Part shown: positions 6,087 through 7,836 of the stretch, piece by piece
Layout of the letters: each line of letters starts with the position of its first letter
How positions within the stretch are numbered: position 1 is the stretch's first letter
Assembly (NCBI GenBank): GCA_021776755.1
Contig: JAJFFI010000368.1
Location: 1 to 7,836 of the forward strand
DNA: 7,836 nt
Source of the DNA: Alphaproteobacteria bacterium
GTDB lineage: Bacteria > Pseudomonadota > Alphaproteobacteria > JAJFFI01
Reading direction: 5' to 3'
Made by a program: the position numbers and the translations under genes
The notes under the pieces: generated by a model
Databases searched by the model: none
What the model was told of the DNA's origin: nothing
Seen by the model: only the letters and a program-made list of their open reading frames with translations

Positions 6087-7836
6087 ATGACGACATACGA
6101 TCTGCTGATTGTTGGAGGCGGCATCAACGGCGCCGGCATTGCGCGCGATGCGGCTGGCCGCGGGCTGTCGGTCGGCCTCTGCGAGCGGGGGGACCCTGGC
6201 AGTGAAACCTCGTCGGCGAGCAGCAAACTGATCCACGGCGGTCTGCGCTATCTTGAGCAGCGTTCGTTCAAGCTCGTGGGCGAAGCGCTGCACGAGCGCG
6301 AAATCCTCGCAAAGAACGCACCGCACCTGGTGCGGCCGATGGAATTTCTGCTGCCGGTCGGACCCGGCTCCCGCTCGCCGTTCCTGTTGCGCATCGGGCT
6401 CAAACTCTATGACTGGCTCGGCGGGTCCGACAGCTTTGGCGGCAGCCGCAAGGTCCGACTTACCGCGGGCTCGCCCTATGCCAGCGGACTTCGCGCCGAC
6501 CTCGCCAAGGGGTTCATATACCCCGACTGCTGGGGCGACGACGCGCGCCTCGTGATCGCGAACCTGATGGATGCCGAACTGCACGGCGCCGATATCTTGG
6601 CGCGGATGGAACTGCGGGCGGCCGAGCGCGATGCCGAGGAATGGAAGGTCACGCTCCGCAATACCCGGACCGGGCGAAACAAGACCGTGACCGCGCGCGC
6701 GATCGTCAACGCAACCGGTCCCTGGGCCGAGCACGTGGCGCGGAACATCCTCGGCCTCAACCCCGATGGCGGGCTGCGCCTGGTGCAGGGCAGTCATATC
6801 GTGGTGCGGAAACTTCACGACGGCGATCATGCGCTGCTACTGCAGAACGACGACGGACGGATCGTTTTCGTGATCCCGTTCGAGGAAAATTATTCCATTA
6901 TCGGAACGACCGAGCTGACGGTGACGTCGCCGGACCTCTACGGCGAGGCGACCGAGCCCGAGGTGCTGTATCTCTGCAAGGCGGTGAGCCGGTATTTTCG
7001 CGATACGATCACGCCTGAAAAGGTCGTGTGGAGCTATTCGGGTGTCCGCCCGCTCTTTGACGACGGGGCCTATAACGCGGGCGCGGTGACGCGCGGCTAC
7101 CGGTTCCGGTTGAGCCGCAACGGCGCTCCGGCGCTGACGGTCTATGGCGGCAAGCTCACGACCTACCGGCGACTGGCCGAGCGCGCCCTCGACGCTCTCG
7201 ATTTCGCGTTGCCCGAGGCGGGGCCGGAATGGACCGAGGACGAGCCGTTGCCCGGCGGCGACCTCGGCGGCGGGAGCCTCACCGGCCTCGTCAACGAACT
7301 GCAGGACCATCATGGCTGGTTGCCGCGCGAGTATCTCGTCGGCATGGTCAACCGGCACGGCAGCCAGGTGCGGGACCTTCTGCGCGGGGCGACCAAGACC
7401 CGCGACCTCGGCAAGCATTTCGGGGCCGGACTCTTCGCCCGTGAAGTGCGCTGGTTCATGGAGCGGGAGTGGGCGAGCAACGCCGAGGACGTCCTGTGGC
7501 GCCGCAGCAAACTGGGGTTGCACCTGACGGACGCCCAGAAGAACGCGCTCGGGGATTGGATGAAGAAGGCCGGCGGCGGGCCCGCGCCCAAGATGCAGAA
7601 GGCGCGCCGCGGGTTCGAAGCCAAGGTGGTCGTCGGCGGCGTGCCGCGGATCGAGGCGATCGTCGCCGCCGACGAACTGGGCCAGGAGCAGGCCGGCGGC
7701 AGGAAACCACGGCCGGTGCGCCAGGTCGCCAAGGCCCGGCCCAAGGCCACCGCGCGGGCTCAGCGCAAACCGGAATCCCGCACGACTTCCGTAAAGACGG
7801 AGGCTCCGACTTCGGCGGTGCGGGCGCGTACTGCGG
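6087..7836 (+). CDS. glpD: Aerobic glycerol-3-phosphate dehydrogenase with long basic C-terminal tail, 3' end cut by window edge
   Basis: The frame runs 583 complete codons from ATG 6087 with no stop. Residues 1 to about 494 match GlpD of E. coli (501 aa) throughout: the FAD-binding VGGGINGAGIARDAAGRGL (9-27), TSSASSKLIHGGLRYLE (41-57), CWGDDARLV, IVNATGPWAEH, QGSHIVV, SGVRPL with Arg321, GGKLTTYRRLAE with Lys356, and the C-terminal helical domain ending near Trp491. It oxidises glycerol-3-phosphate to dihydroxyacetone phosphate at the inner face of the cytoplasmic membrane, passing electrons to ubiquinone. From about residue 496 onward, at least 88 further residues form a low-complexity tail rich in Lys, Arg, Ala and Pro that E. 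coli GlpD lacks. No clear Shine-Dalgarno precedes the ATG; the nearest purine-rich run is about 12 nt away. No other glp gene is visible in the window. Confidence 0.95.
   Translation, partial: MTTYDLLIVGGGINGAGIARDAAGRGLSVGLCERGDPGSETSSASSKLIHGGLRYLEQRSFKLVGEALHEREILAKNAPHLVRPMEFLLPVGPGSRSPFLLRIGLKLYDWLGGSDSFGGSRKVRLTAGSPYASGLRADLAKGFIYPDCWGDDARLVIANLMDAELHGADILARMELRAAERDAEEWKVTLRNTRTGRNKTVTARAIVNATGPWAEHVARNILGLNPDGGLRLVQGSHIVVRKLHDGDHALLLQNDDGRIVFVIPFEENYSIIGTTELTVTSPDLYGEATEPEVLYLCKAVSRYFRDTITPEKVVWSYSGVRPLFDDGAYNAGAVTRGYRFRLSRNGAPALTVYGGKLTTYRRLAERALDALDFALPEAGPEWTEDEPLPGGDLGGGSLTGLVNELQDHHGWLPREYLVGMVNRHGSQVRDLLRGATKTRDLGKHFGAGLFAREVRWFMEREWASNAEDVLWRRSKLGLHLTDAQKNALGDWMKKAGGGPAPKMQKARRGFEAKVVVGGVPRIEAIVAADELGQEQAGGRKPRPVRQVAKARPKATARAQRKPESRTTSVKTEAPTSAVRARTA

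Noticed and set aside
5870..6205. 111-codon plus-strand frame overlapping the start of glpD
   Set aside because: It is out of frame with glpD, lacks a ribosome binding site and any family motif.
6027..6830. 267-codon minus-strand open frame opposite glpD
   Set aside because: The plus strand matches GlpD throughout this stretch, so the opposite frame is non-coding.

Overview
The window is GC-rich, with coding bias and protein families typical of an Alphaproteobacterium. The best pointers are the EGTAGNTG-type cysteine synthase, the alpha/beta hydrolase-OsmC fusion, and a GNAT enzyme with a 'PWLWWERR' motif. The order cannot be fixed from the sequence alone. All the genes look chromosomal. I see no tRNA or rRNA, transposase, CRISPR array, phage gene or toxin-antitoxin pair.

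Left third (1-2837, minus strand): a compact, probably single transcription unit read right to left. The order is cysteine synthase (cysK), 3-mercaptopyruvate sulfurtransferase (sseA), a YpeA-like GNAT acetyltransferase, and a second GNAT acetyltransferase cut by the left window edge. Gaps are 41 nt, 5 nt and an 11-nt overlap. The first two genes make cysteine and move sulfur out of its transaminated form. The two acetyltransferases have unknown substrates. A sigma70-like promoter candidate (TTGACC-17-TACCTT) lies just upstream of cysK.

Middle (2838-4589): a plus-strand gene with a very strong ribosome binding site encodes a 205-residue, cysteine-free, Trp- and Lys-rich helical protein with a phasin-like or apolipoprotein-like look. 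It converges on a minus-strand gene for a small exported protein with four cysteines. Between them is a clean, nearly symmetrical hairpin that can serve as a terminator for both. A 292-nt divergent intergenic region follows.

Right part (4590-7836, plus strand): a 408-residue alpha/beta hydrolase fused to an OsmC domain, a 270-nt gap with a hairpin and an AT-rich palindrome, then aerobic glycerol-3-phosphate dehydrogenase (glpD). The glpD frame has no stop before the window ends. It continues at least 88 codons beyond the usual GlpD C-terminus into a basic, Ala/Pro/Arg/Lys-rich tail.

Most of the window is ordinary housekeeping DNA, and I found no convincing undescribed multi-gene system. The points most worth a second look are the GlpD tail, the unrecognised 4-Cys exported protein, the helical Cys-free protein, and the pairing of sulfur genes with two GNATs.
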